Shown piece by piece: positions 51,591-60,098 of a stretch of DNA of 64,000 nucleotides. The notes under the pieces were generated by a model, which was not told where the DNA came from, did not search any database, and saw nothing but the letters and a program-made list of their open reading frames with translations. The stretch comes from JACCZR01 sp035296565 (GTDB lineage: Bacteria; Actinomycetota; Thermoleophilia; Solirubrobacterales; Thermoleophilaceae). The first letter of the stretch is position 1; every line of letters begins with the position of its first letter. Both the position numbers and the translations under genes were made by a program. The stretch lies in NCBI GenBank assembly GCA_035296565.1, contig DATHAQ010000037.1:1-64000 (forward strand), read 5' to 3'.

Positions 51591-52432
51591 CGCCCGCGCA
51601 GGGCCTCGGTCACGCGCCCCGCCGAGTGGGCGGCCATGACGAGGCCGTAGGGGCAGCGCCGGCGTCCGGCGTGCCACAGGCAGCCGCCAAGCACGCGCAG
51701 CTCGCGCCCGATGCCGGGCGCGGCGTGGCGGCGGCTGTCGCTGCGGCGCGCCCCCCGGCCGCGCACCCACGCTTCGCGGCTGAGCGCGCGAGAGGTGCTG
51801 TCACTCGGCTCGCGCCGGTGCTCGACCCCCGCGGCGGGCAAGTAGACGACCTCGCCGCCCTCGCGGCACAGCCGCTCGAGCCACTCCTCCTCGTCGCCGT
51901 GGCTCCAGTCGATCGACTCGTCGAACTCGCCGACGCGCTCCACGGCCGAGCGCCGTAAGGCGAAGTTCGCCCCCCAGACCACGTCGGTCTCCTTGTCCTC
52001 GGGCCCGAGGTAGAGCGTGGTGATGGGAGGGTCCTCCTCGCCGCAGCCGCGCAGAGCCCCGCCTTCCAGCCGGGCCCGGATCGGGCCTCCGAATGCCTCC
52101 GCTTCGGGCCAGCGGCGGGCGCCGGCGACCACCGCCTCGACCCAGCCTGGCGGAGCGAGCACGTCGTCGTCGAGAAAGGCGACCAGCGGCGCGCTGGTCT
52201 CGCGCAGGCCGGTGTTGCGGGCGGCGTTCAGGCCGCGCCGCTCTCCGTGGCGCACCACCCGCGCGCCGATGCGCTCGGCGGTCGCTCCGGTGGCCCACAG
52301 GTCGCCGTCGTCGACGACCACGACCTCGAAGCTCGCCCGCGTGTTCTGCTGGGTGAGCGACCTCAGCGCCACGGCGAGGTAGCTCGGCCGCCCTGCGGTG
52401 GGGACGACAACTGACAGGTCCGGCGGCGCCAA
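51587..52432 (-). CDS. GT2 family glycosyltransferase
   Basis: A 281-residue GT-A enzyme, TTG start. The opening DLSVVVPTAGRPSYLAVALRSLTQQNTRASFEVVVVDDGD and LVAFLDDDVLAPPGWVEAVV (DxD) are textbook. NFALRRSAVERVGEFDESIDWSHGDEEEWLERL carries the second-domain ED motif. It is the first gene of a four-gene minus-strand run of glycosyltransferases and lies 21 bases from the divergent GT4 at 52454. Confidence 0.88.
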   Translation of the reverse strand: MAPPDLSVVVPTAGRPSYLAVALRSLTQQNTRASFEVVVVDDGDLWATGATAERIGARVVRHGERRGLNAARNTGLRETSAPLVAFLDDDVLAPPGWVEAVVAGARRWPEAEAFGGPIRARLEGGALRGCGEEDPPITTLYLGPEDKETDVVWGANFALRRSAVERVGEFDESIDWSHGDEEEWLERLCREGGEVVYLPAAGVEHRREPSDSTSRALSREAWVRGRGARRSDSRRHAAPGIGRELRVLGGCLWHAGRRRCPYGLVMAAHSAGRVTEALRGR

Positions 52433-52453
52433 GGTGGGCGTAGCCTAGAGCCG

Positions 52454-53587
52454 GTGGCGCGCGTCCTCGTCGTGCACAACCGGTACCGGATCGAGGGAGG
52501 CGAGGAGCGCTCCGTCGAGCTGCAGCTGCGCGCCCTGCGCCGCGCGGGCGTCGCCCACCGCCTGCTGGAAAGGCGGTCGGCGGACGTCGGGCGCGCCCGC
52601 GCGGCCTTCTCGCTCGTGCGCGGCGGCGACCGCCCCTCCGAGCTCGCCGACGCCGCCCGCGAGCTCGAGGCCACCGTCGTGCACGTGCACAACATGCAGC
52701 CGCTCGTGGGGCCGAGGGGCCTCGCCGCTGCACGGGAGGCGGGCGCGCGGGTGGTCCTGCACCTGCACAACCTGCGCCTGTTCTGCGCCATCGCCGTAGC
52801 CGCGCGCGACGGCGGCCCCTGCTTTCGCTGCCACGGCCGCAACACGCTGCCCGGGCTGGTGCTCAACTGCCGCGGCTCGCTGCCCGAGGCGGCGATCTAC
52901 GCGGGCGCGCTCTCGGCCCAGCAGCCGGCCGTCTTCGCCGCGGTGGACCGCTTCCTGGCGCCCAGCATCTGGGCCGCCGGCCAGCTCGGCCGCCTCGGCG
53001 CGCCATCCGAGCGGATCGACGTGCTGCCGCACTACCTGCCCGCCGAGGCGGTGGCCGATCGCTCACGGGCCGACCGGGGCGGGTACGCCCTGGTGGCCGC
53101 GCGGCTGTCGCCGGAGAAGGGCCTCGGCGCGGCGGTGGAGGCGGCTGCCGCGACGGGCGTGCCGCTGAGAATCGCCGGGCAGGGGCCGGAGCGCGACGCG
53201 CTCGAGCGCCGGGCGCGCGAGCTGCGCGCGCCGGTCACGTTCCTCGGTCGCATCCCGCGCGACCGCGTTGCCAGCCTGTTGGCCGGGGCGGGTGCCGTGC
53301 TGCTGCCCTCCAACTACCACGAGTTCTCCCCCTACGCGGTGCTCGAGGCGATGGCCGCCGGAGTGCCGGTGCTGGGCTCGGCGGTGGGCGGCGTGCCGGA
53401 GCTGGTCGGGGCGGAGCGGGTACTGCCCCGCGGCGACACAGGCGCGCTCAGCGAGCGCCTGCGCGAGCTATGGGCCGAGCCCGAGCGCCGCCGCCAGGAG
53501 GGCGATGCCCTCATCGCCCGCGTGCGCCGCAACCACTCCGAGGAGCTCTTCCTCGAGCGCCTGCTGTCGCTGTACCGCGCCGGCTAG
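52454..53587 (+). CDS. GT4 family glycosyltransferase
   Basis: A 377-residue GT-B enzyme with N-terminal VLVVHNRYRIEGGEERSVELQLRALRRAG. A Cys-containing loop (CAIAVAARDGGPCFRCHGRNTLPGLVLNC) is typical of a GT4 subgroup from capsule clusters. The donor-binding side has YALVAARLSPEKGLGAAVEAAAATG, FLGRIPRDRVASLLAGAGAVLLPSNYHEFSPYAVLEAMAAGVPVLGSAVGGVPE. GTG start. The stop shares CTAG with the convergent methyltransferase. Confidence 0.9.
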   Translation: MARVLVVHNRYRIEGGEERSVELQLRALRRAGVAHRLLERRSADVGRARAAFSLVRGGDRPSELADAARELEATVVHVHNMQPLVGPRGLAAAREAGARVVLHLHNLRLFCAIAVAARDGGPCFRCHGRNTLPGLVLNCRGSLPEAAIYAGALSAQQPAVFAAVDRFLAPSIWAAGQLGRLGAPSERIDVLPHYLPAEAVADRSRADRGGYALVAARLSPEKGLGAAVEAAAATGVPLRIAGQGPERDALERRARELRAPVTFLGRIPRDRVASLLAGAGAVLLPSNYHEFSPYAVLEAMAAGVPVLGSAVGGVPELVGAERVLPRGDTGALSERLRELWAEPERRRQEGDALIARVRRNHSEELFLERLLSLYRAG

Positions 53588-54513
53588 GCGGTACGCCGCG
53601 CCACCGCGGCAACGGTGCCGCCGCGGCCCGAGCGCGCAGCGAGGGCCTCGAGCGCGACGGCGGCCGGCGCCAGCGGCGCGCCCAGGGCGAGCAGGGCCAG
53701 GTCGCGCGGCCGCGCGGCGACGTTGCGCTTGAGCAGGTGGAAGGGAAAGGCGGGGGTCATGCCCGCGCGGGTGAGGATGGCCATCCACATCGCGCCCGGG
53801 TTGTGCTCCCAGACCATCTGCTCGGTGAAGGCGGGCTCGAGCCCCGCCCGCCGCAGCAGCGCCGCGAGACCGCGCGTGGTCAGGTGCACGCGGTGGCGCG
53901 GCACGTCGAAGTGCAGCCACCCCTCGCCGCCGATCGAGGCCTGCAGGGAGCCGAGGTTCGGCGCGGCCACCAGCACCGCGCCGCCCGGCCGCAGCCACGA
54001 GGCGACCCTCCGGAGCGCCGCGCTCGGGTCGTCGAGGTGCTCGAGCACGTGCCACAGCATCACGGCGTCGAGGCCCGAGTCCCGGTGCGTCTCGATGGTC
54101 CCCTGGCTCACCCGAGCGCTCGTCTGGCGCGGCGCGGGGTCGATGCCCCTGGCGGCGAACCCGCTCGCCGCCATGCTCTCCACCAGCCGCCCGCGGCCGG
54201 CGCCGGCGTCCAGCACCCGGCCGCCCGGGGGCACTCCCGCGCGCCGGAGCAGGCGCGCCGGCTGCGCGTCCAGGCGCTGCTGCAGGGCGCGCAGCAGTCC
54301 GGCGGCGCGCGGCGGCGCGGGCGCGTATACGCCGCTGCGGTAGGCCTCGGGGCCCGGCGGCGGGCCGCCGGTGACGGCGCTGCCGCAGGCCGTGCAGCGC
54401 AGTAACCCGAACCGCCGCGGGTCGGACGGCTCGCCCGATGGCACCGACCGCCACGGCACCAACGCGCGGGCGCCACAGGCCGGACAGGCGGCTACAGAGT
54501 CCTCCGCCACCAC
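53584..54513 (-). CDS. SAM methyltransferase with N-terminal zinc ribbon
   Basis: A 309-residue protein. A CxxC-27-CxxC ribbon (C10, C13, C40, C43) begins the chain and probably binds zinc. The SAM-binding loop GGRVLDAGAGRGRL lies at 97-110; LDAVMLWHVLEHLDDPSAALRRVASWLRPGGAVLVAAPN follows. The C-terminal part has a membrane-proximal region. Such zinc-ribbon methyltransferases occur in sugar clusters, including C-methyltransferases for deoxysugars, but this one lacks the large C-terminal domain. The GTG start overlaps the Rmd-like gene by 22 bases. Confidence 0.86.
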   Translation of the reverse strand: MVAEDSVAACPACGARALVPWRSVPSGEPSDPRRFGLLRCTACGSAVTGGPPPGPEAYRSGVYAPAPPRAAGLLRALQQRLDAQPARLLRRAGVPPGGRVLDAGAGRGRLVESMAASGFAARGIDPAPRQTSARVSQGTIETHRDSGLDAVMLWHVLEHLDDPSAALRRVASWLRPGGAVLVAAPNLGSLQASIGGEGWLHFDVPRHRVHLTTRGLAALLRRAGLEPAFTEQMVWEHNPGAMWMAILTRAGMTPAFPFHLLKRNVAARPRDLALLALGAPLAPAAVALEALAARSGRGGTVAAVARRTA

Positions 54514-55376
54514 TCGAGGGCGTCGGCCACCGTACGCTGGAGCGGGATCTCCGGGGCCCAGCCGGCGAGCCGCTCGGCCGAGCCGCGGATCTCGGGCACG
54601 TCGTGGGCGCGAACGCGGGCCGGGTCGATCTCGTGCTCCAGGGTCAGCGGGGTGGCGGCGTCCAGCAGCGCGAGCAGGTCGCGGACGCTGGCGGTGCGTC
54701 CCGAGCAGACGTTGTAGGCGCCGGGCTCCAGCGAGTCCGCCCGCCCGTATGCGCGCACGACGTCGCGGACGTCGGTGAAGTCCCGCCGCGAGTCCGCGTT
54801 ACCGGTGCGGATCACCGCCTCCGACCGCCCTGCCGTCTCGGCCTCGGCGACCTGGCGGCTCAGCGCGCCCACCACGTAGAGGTCCGACTGTCCCGGCCCC
54901 GCGTGGTTGAACGCCCGGGTGCGGACCACGCGCAGGCCGTGGGCGTCGGCGTACTGGCCGCCCAGCAGGTCGCAGGCCGCCTTGGAGACCGCGTAGGGGT
55001 TCTGCGGACGCAGCGGCGCGGACTCGTGCACGGGGAGGCGCTCGGGGACCCCGTAGACCTCGCCCGAACCGGCCAGCAGCACGCTCGCGCCCGGCGCCTC
55101 GTGGCGAACGGCCTCCAGCACGTTGAGCGTGGTGTCGAGGTTGGCCGACAGGGTGGATCGGGGGTCCTCCCAGGACGCCGGCACCGAGGCCTGGGCGGCG
55201 AGGTGGTAGACGGCGTCGGGGCCCAGGGCGGCCACCGCCCCGCGCACCGCGTGCGGGTCCTCCAGCTCCAGCACCTCGCGCGGCGGGGCCGTCACCTCGT
55301 CCCCCCGCGAGCGCAGATGCTCGACCAGATGGCGGCCGACGAAGCCGCCGCCGCCCGTGACCAGGGCGCGGCTCAG
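54492..55376 (-). CDS. GDP-4-keto-6-deoxy-mannose reductase (Rmd)-like extended SDR
   Basis: A 294-residue extended SDR. ALVTGGGGFVGRHLVEHLRSRGD is the cofactor loop; VYHLAAQASVPASWEDPRSTLSANLDTTLNVLEAV, PYAVSKAACDLL (Tyr-x-x-x-Lys) and TRAFNHAGPGQSDLYVVGALSRQVAEAE with RDFTDVRDVVRAY match Rmd, which makes GDP-D-rhamnose, better than general epimerases. The start is ambiguous: CTG 55376 overlaps the upstream stop as CTGA and gives the family-like first residues; a GTG thirteen codons further upstream is the nearest canonical codon. No GDP-mannose dehydratase is in the window. Confidence 0.8.
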   Translation of the reverse strand: MSRALVTGGGGFVGRHLVEHLRSRGDEVTAPPREVLELEDPHAVRGAVAALGPDAVYHLAAQASVPASWEDPRSTLSANLDTTLNVLEAVRHEAPGASVLLAGSGEVYGVPERLPVHESAPLRPQNPYAVSKAACDLLGGQYADAHGLRVVRTRAFNHAGPGQSDLYVVGALSRQVAEAETAGRSEAVIRTGNADSRRDFTDVRDVVRAYGRADSLEPGAYNVCSGRTASVRDLLALLDAATPLTLEHEIDPARVRAHDVPEIRGSAERLAGWAPEIPLQRTVADALEWWRRTL

Positions 55377-56347
55377 GCGCTCGGCTGCCCGGCCGGCTGC
55401 TGGCCGCGCATCCACTCGACGGTCTGGGCGATGCCCTGCTCGACGCCGATGCGCGCCTCCCACCCGAGCACCTCTCGCGCCTTGTCCACCGAGGGCCAGC
55501 GCCGATGCACGTCGACCTCGAAGCTCGGCAGGTGCTCGAGCTCGAAGGCGTCGGGGTGCTCGCCGCAGGCCCTCCACACCACCCGGGCGATCTCGGCCAC
55601 CGTCAGCTCCTCGGACGCCGAGACGTTGAAGTCCTCGTTCTCGCCGGCGGGGTGGGTCATGGCGGTCACGATGCCGTCGGCGATGTCGTCGACGTGCGTG
55701 AGCGTGCGGGTCTGGTCGCCCGAGCCGAAGATCTGCAGCGGCCGCTGCCCGGCCAGCACCTTGTTGATCAGGTCGGGGACGGCGTGGGCGATGCCGGGCT
55801 CGTCGTCGGGAAGCTCCCCGGGCCCGTAGGCGTTGAACGGCCGGCAGATCGTGAAGGGCAGTCCGTGCTCGTCGTGCAGGGCACGGCAGTAGACCTCGCC
55901 CGAGAGCTTGGAGAAGCCGTAAGCCGACACCGGCGTGGGGGTGGAGAGGAGGTCCGACTCGCGCGTGGGGAAGGTCGTGGCCCGCTCGAAGACCATCGAG
56001 GACGACACGTAGACCAGCCGCTCCACCTGTTCCTCGAGGGCCGCGCGCATCACCGCGTTGTAGAGCGCGTTGTTGACCTCCAGCAGCGTGTGGGGCAGCT
56101 TGTGGAAGTTGCCGATGCCGCCGACGATCGCGGCCAGGTGCACCGACAGCGCGCAGCCCGCGGTGGCCCGGCGGGCCTCGTCCAGGTCGCGCAGGTCGCC
56201 CTCGTGGACCTCGCACGCCTCGCGCATCCAGTCCGGCGCGGGACGCTGATCGGAGACGCGGACGTCGAGGCCCGGCTCGTCGAGCAGGCGTCGCACGACG
56301 GCGCTGCCGATCGTTCCCGCCCCGCCCGTCACCAGCACGCGGCTCAT
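55373..56347 (-). CDS. NAD-dependent nucleotide-sugar epimerase/dehydratase
   Basis: A 324-residue extended SDR. Its cofactor motif is RVLVTGGAGTIGSAVVRRLLDE, the middle VHLAAIVGGIGNFHKLPHTLLEVNNALYNAVMRAALEEQ and the catalytic SAYGFSKLSGE (Tyr-x-x-x-Lys) with preceding SSS. CRPFNAYGPGE and TRTLTHVDDIADGIVTAM complete the family. The GGIGNF segment recalls GDP-mannose 3,5-epimerase and fucose-synthase-like enzymes, while UDP-sugar 4-epimerase is an alternative. The ATG overlaps the dehydrogenase stop as ATGA and sits between that gene and the Rmd-like reductase. Confidence 0.88.
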   Translation of the reverse strand: MSRVLVTGGAGTIGSAVVRRLLDEPGLDVRVSDQRPAPDWMREACEVHEGDLRDLDEARRATAGCALSVHLAAIVGGIGNFHKLPHTLLEVNNALYNAVMRAALEEQVERLVYVSSSMVFERATTFPTRESDLLSTPTPVSAYGFSKLSGEVYCRALHDEHGLPFTICRPFNAYGPGELPDDEPGIAHAVPDLINKVLAGQRPLQIFGSGDQTRTLTHVDDIADGIVTAMTHPAGENEDFNVSASEELTVAEIARVVWRACGEHPDAFELEHLPSFEVDVHRRWPSVDKAREVLGWEARIGVEQGIAQTVEWMRGQQPAGQPSA

Positions 56348-57570
56348 CGCGCCACCAGCTCCTCGGCCGCGGCGAAGACCTGGCCGGTGCCGGCCACGTT
56401 CCACGGATCGACCAACACCGCGCCCGCGGGCATGCGCGAGGCCAGCCCCTCGAACTCCGAGTGGTTGGTGGCGATCACCACCGCGTCGGCGTCGGCCAGC
56501 GCGGAGTCCAGCGGCTCGGAGAGCTCGGGCACGTGGGGGTCGTGACGAGCGACGTGGGCCAGCTCGCGCTCGAGCAGGCGGACGAGCTTGCCCGAGAGCG
56601 AGTCGCGCAGGTCGTCGGAGTCGCGCTTGAACGTCAGGCCGAGCACCGCCACCTTGCGGTCGCGCAGAGAGCCGAGCCGCTTGCGCAGGCCGTCGACCAG
56701 GAAGCGAGGCACCGTTTCGTGCACGCGCGAGACGGCCAGCAGCATGCCCGGCGCCTGGGAGCGCTCCTCGGAGAAGGCGAAGTCCTTGCGCAGGCAGGTG
56801 CCCGCGGTCAGGCCCGGCGCGGCCATCCCGCCGCGCGGGTACTCGTGGTTGATCAGCTCGACGACGTCGAAGACGTTCGCGCCGAACTGCTCGCACTCCA
56901 TCATGAGCAGGTTGGGCAGCGCGAACTGCGCGTAGCGAAGGATGTTGGTCCAGATCTTGGCCAGCTCGGCCTGCATCGGCGTGGTCTGCACGATCTCGGT
57001 GCCGAAGACCTCGAACAGCGAGCCGGCGCGCTCGCCTGAGCCCTCGCCGACGCCGCCGACGATCGTGGGCAGGGTCGCGATCTCCTCGATGAAGTGGTTC
57101 TCGGCGATGCGCTCGGGGACGTGGGAGACGAACAGGTCCTCGCCGGCCCGAAAGCCGCGGCGCTGCTCGAGGTAGCCGGCGACCCACTCGGTGGTGCCCG
57201 GCGCGACGGTGGAGCGCAGCACCAGCGACTGGCCGGCGCGCAGCACCGGCAGCAGGTCGTCCAAGGCGCTGCGGATCTGGGAGACGTCGATCTCCAGGTG
57301 CACCAGCGCGGGGGTTCCGAGCGTGAGCACGACGTGTTCGGCCTCGGCGGCCTCGGGGACGCGGTCGGTCCAGCGGAAGCGCCCGGAGGCCAGCACGCGC
57401 TCGAGCAGCTCCTGGGTGCCCGTCTCGTGGAAGGGCATGTCGCCGGACTCCAGCGAGCGCAGCACCGAGGCGTCGCGCTCGACGCCGATGGTCTCGACGC
57501 CGCGGTCGGCGAAGGAGAGCGCCAGCGGAAGGCCGACTCGGCCGAGGCCGATGACGGCGACCGAGGTCAC
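56344..57570 (-). CDS. UDP-sugar 6-dehydrogenase (UDP-glucose/UDP-ManNAc dehydrogenase family)
   Basis: A 408-residue nucleotide-sugar dehydrogenase that oxidises C6 twice to a uronic acid. The N-terminal NAD motif is SVAVIGLGRVGLPLALSFA; LRSTVAPGTTEWV, AELAKIWTNILRYAQFALPNLLMMECEQFGANVFDVVELIN follow. The catalytic Cys is C259 in LTAGTCLRKDF, where a Pro usually precedes the Cys. VLGLTFKRDSDDLRDS begins the C-terminal domain. WecC-like UDP-ManNAc or UDP-glucose substrate are both possible. The GTG start is 64 bases from the WecG/TagA stop, suggesting ManNAc-linked chemistry. Confidence 0.9.
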   Translation of the reverse strand: MTSVAVIGLGRVGLPLALSFADRGVETIGVERDASVLRSLESGDMPFHETGTQELLERVLASGRFRWTDRVPEAAEAEHVVLTLGTPALVHLEIDVSQIRSALDDLLPVLRAGQSLVLRSTVAPGTTEWVAGYLEQRRGFRAGEDLFVSHVPERIAENHFIEEIATLPTIVGGVGEGSGERAGSLFEVFGTEIVQTTPMQAELAKIWTNILRYAQFALPNLLMMECEQFGANVFDVVELINHEYPRGGMAAPGLTAGTCLRKDFAFSEERSQAPGMLLAVSRVHETVPRFLVDGLRKRLGSLRDRKVAVLGLTFKRDSDDLRDSLSGKLVRLLERELAHVARHDPHVPELSEPLDSALADADAVVIATNHSEFEGLASRMPAGAVLVDPWNVAGTGQVFAAAEELVAR

Positions 57571-57634
57571 GAGCGAGAGGTTACCTCCGCGGGCATGCTT
57601 GCCCGCGCCGGCCGGGCCGGCGCCCTCCGGCCGC

Positions 57635-58465
57635 CTAGTGGGCGGGCTCGTCCGCCGAGCGGCGCTCGCGCGCCATCTGCCGCAGGAAGGCGGCCATGAA
57701 GCGGGGGTTGTGGATCAGGTAGCGCGGGAGCAGCCGGCGCGGCTCCTGGGCGATCCGGTAGATCCACTCGAGGCCCGCCTCCTGCATCCAGTTCGGCGCC
57801 TGCGACACGCGGCCCGCGTGAAAGTCGAACGCGGCGCCGACGCCGCCCATGACCGGGACCTCCAGTCGGTCGCGCATGCGGGCCATCCACTTCTCCTGCT
57901 TGGGCGCGCCGATGCCCACCCACAGCACGTCGGGGCGGGCGTCGTTGATCTGCTGGACGATCGCGTCCTCCTCCTCGCCGCTGAGTGCGCGGAAGGGGGG
58001 CGAGTAGCCGCCGACGATCCGCAGGCCACCGTGCATGCGCCGCAGGTTGAGCGCGAGCTGGACGAGCGAGCCCTGGTCGTGGCCTCCGTAGAGCCAGATA
58101 CGGTGCCCCTGCTCGGCGCAGCGGTCGTTGTAGCGGCGCATGAGCTCGGGGCCGTAGACGCGGCTGGGCAGCCCCTCTCCGAGCGTGTTGGCGGCCCACA
58201 CGAGCGGTACCCCGTCCGGCAGGGCGAGGGTGGAGTAGCGGATCGCGCTGCGCAGCTCGTGGTCGTGCAGCGAGAGGCTCACCGCGTGGGTGGCGAGGGC
58301 GCATACGTAGCCCCGCTCGCGGCCGGCGATCATCGCATCCATGCGGTCCATCGCCTCGTCGTAGTCCGTCATGGCGATGGGCAGTCCGAGGATGTCCCGC
58401 CATGCGGGAACGGGGCCGGCGGCGGGTGGCCGGTACCGAACTACCTGCGCCTGGGAGGAGTTCAT
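57635..58465 (-). CDS. WecG/TagA/CpsF family glycosyltransferase, second copy
   Basis: A 276-residue GT26-type enzyme. Conserved blocks are ILGLPIAMTDYDEAMDRMDAMIAGRERGYVCALATHAVSLSLHDHELRSAI, LPDGVPLVWAANTLG with the active-region Asp, PDVLWVGIGAPKQEKWMARM and the basic C-terminal RIAQEPRRLLPRYLIHNPRFM. It differs from the copy at 31528 in having a CALATHAV rather than VNAHVL motif and longer N terminus. It starts the minus-strand operon that runs through the dehydrogenase, epimerase, Rmd-like and methyltransferase genes. ATG 58465. Confidence 0.91.
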   Translation of the reverse strand: MNSSQAQVVRYRPPAAGPVPAWRDILGLPIAMTDYDEAMDRMDAMIAGRERGYVCALATHAVSLSLHDHELRSAIRYSTLALPDGVPLVWAANTLGEGLPSRVYGPELMRRYNDRCAEQGHRIWLYGGHDQGSLVQLALNLRRMHGGLRIVGGYSPPFRALSGEEEDAIVQQINDARPDVLWVGIGAPKQEKWMARMRDRLEVPVMGGVGAAFDFHAGRVSQAPNWMQEAGLEWIYRIAQEPRRLLPRYLIHNPRFMAAFLRQMARERRSADEPAH

Positions 58466-58568
58466 GCGGCGATCCTGTGCATCCTAGTCGCTGGGGGGCG
58501 GCCCCTGCCTACCCCGCGACCTCTACGAGGATACCCCGGGTCCGAGGAGCGAGTAAACCCAACCGCCC

Positions 58569-60098
58569 TTGCTGATAAACACGACACGGTCCGTGGAATC
58601 TCGGCGCGAGAGGCAGGGCGAGGGTCGCGCGCTTGCCGCGGGCTCCGCCACCCAGGCGCTCGCGCAGGCGCTGGGACTGCTCGCGCTGCTGGCCATCGTG
58701 ACGGTGCTCGCCCGCCGGCTGTCGCTGGCCGAGCTCGGCGTCTACGGCCTCGTCTCGACCCTGTCCGGCTACCTGTTGGTGCTGCACAACAGCGTCTCGG
58801 TGGCGGCGACGGCTCGGATGGCAGAGACCGACCAGCGCTCGGAGCTGTTCGGTGGGGCGATCCTCCTGTACCTGGCCGCGGGCGTGGGCACGGGGGTCCT
58901 GATCGTGGTGATCGGCTTCGTGATGGCCGCGGCCGTGGACCTGGCGCCGGCTCTGGCGGGCCAGGCGCGCCGCGGCGCGCTGGCGCTGGCCGTGGTGACG
59001 GCCGTCGGGTTGCCGCTGACCGTGGGCCGGGACGCGATGCGCGCTGCCGGCCTCTACACCCGGGCCGCCGCAACGGAGATCGCGGCGGTGGGCCTCTACG
59101 CGGCGGTGATGCTCACGCTGGCCCTCAACGACGCCTCGCTGGCGCTCCTGATCGGCGCAAGCGGCCTCCTGCCGCTGATCGGCGGTCTCGTCGCCCTGGT
59201 GGCCGCGCGGACTGCGGGCGCCCTGCCCGCGGCGCCCTCCCTGTCGGCGGCGCGCCGCAGGCTGAGCGACCTCGTGCCGACGGCGGGCGACCTGTTCGCC
59301 GTCGAGGTCGCCAACCTGTTCATCTACGCGTTCAGCCGCCTGATCCTGGGGGTGCTTCGGTCGGCCAGCGCGGTCGGCCTGTTCGAGGGCCCCGTCCGCG
59401 CGCACAACCTGGTGCGCGCGCTCAACCTGTCGGTGGCGGTGACGGTGGTCCCGGCGGCCTCTCGCCTGCGCGCGGCCGGTGACCTCGAGCGTCTTCGCGA
59501 GCTGCTGGTGCGTGGCTCGCGCTACGTGGCCGCGCTGGTGGCCCCGCTGGTGATCACGCTGATGGTGCTCGCGGCGCCGATCCTCGACGTGTGGCTCGGG
59601 CCGCGCTTCCGCGAGGCCGCCCCCGCCATGACCATCCTTCTCTCCTACTGGCTGTTGGCGCCGGCGCTGGGGTTCGTGGTGGCGGCGCTGGTCGGGGAGG
59701 GGAGGTCCCGCGAGTACGCGCGGGTCATCTGGCTGGCGGCGGGGGCGAACATCGTGCTGTCGCTGGCGCTCACGCCGTCGCTCGGCTTGGAGGGAGTCGC
59801 GATCGGGACGGCGCTCCCGCTCGTGCTCGTGTTCCCCGCCCTGCTGCGCAACGCGCTGGCGCCGGCCGAGCTGGGGGTGGGCGAGCTGGCCCGGCGGGCC
59901 TGGGCGCCCGCGTACGCGTTGGGGCTCGCCCTCGCCCTCGCCCTGGTAGCGGCGCGCGCCGGCTTCGGCCTCGACTCGCTGGCCTCGGTGCTCGCCACCT
60001 CGGTGGCCGGCCTGGCTCTGTACTGGGTGGCCTACGCGGTGCTGTTCCTCACGCCGACAGAGCGGGCTCTGCTTCGCCGGCTACCAGCCGGGCGATAG
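58569..60098 (+). CDS. Wzx-like polysaccharide flippase
   Basis: A 509-residue MATE-superfamily/Wzx-type membrane protein with about fourteen hydrophobic segments. LARRLSLAELGVYGLVSTLSGYLL and the SASAVGLFEGPVRAHNLVRALNLSVAVTVVPAASRLRAAGDLERLRELLVRGSRYV block are typical. It would flip a lipid-linked glycan to the outer face. The TTG start at 58569 is uncertain; GTG 58593 would shorten it by eight residues. It is paralogous to the protein at 61913. The 3' end overlaps the convergent LhgO-like gene by 50 bases. Confidence 0.89.
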   Translation: MLINTTRSVESRRERQGEGRALAAGSATQALAQALGLLALLAIVTVLARRLSLAELGVYGLVSTLSGYLLVLHNSVSVAATARMAETDQRSELFGGAILLYLAAGVGTGVLIVVIGFVMAAAVDLAPALAGQARRGALALAVVTAVGLPLTVGRDAMRAAGLYTRAAATEIAAVGLYAAVMLTLALNDASLALLIGASGLLPLIGGLVALVAARTAGALPAAPSLSAARRRLSDLVPTAGDLFAVEVANLFIYAFSRLILGVLRSASAVGLFEGPVRAHNLVRALNLSVAVTVVPAASRLRAAGDLERLRELLVRGSRYVAALVAPLVITLMVLAAPILDVWLGPRFREAAPAMTILLSYWLLAPALGFVVAALVGEGRSREYARVIWLAAGANIVLSLALTPSLGLEGVAIGTALPLVLVFPALLRNALAPAELGVGELARRAWAPAYALGLALALALVAARAGFGLDSLASVLATSVAGLALYWVAYAVLFLTPTERALLRRLPAGR

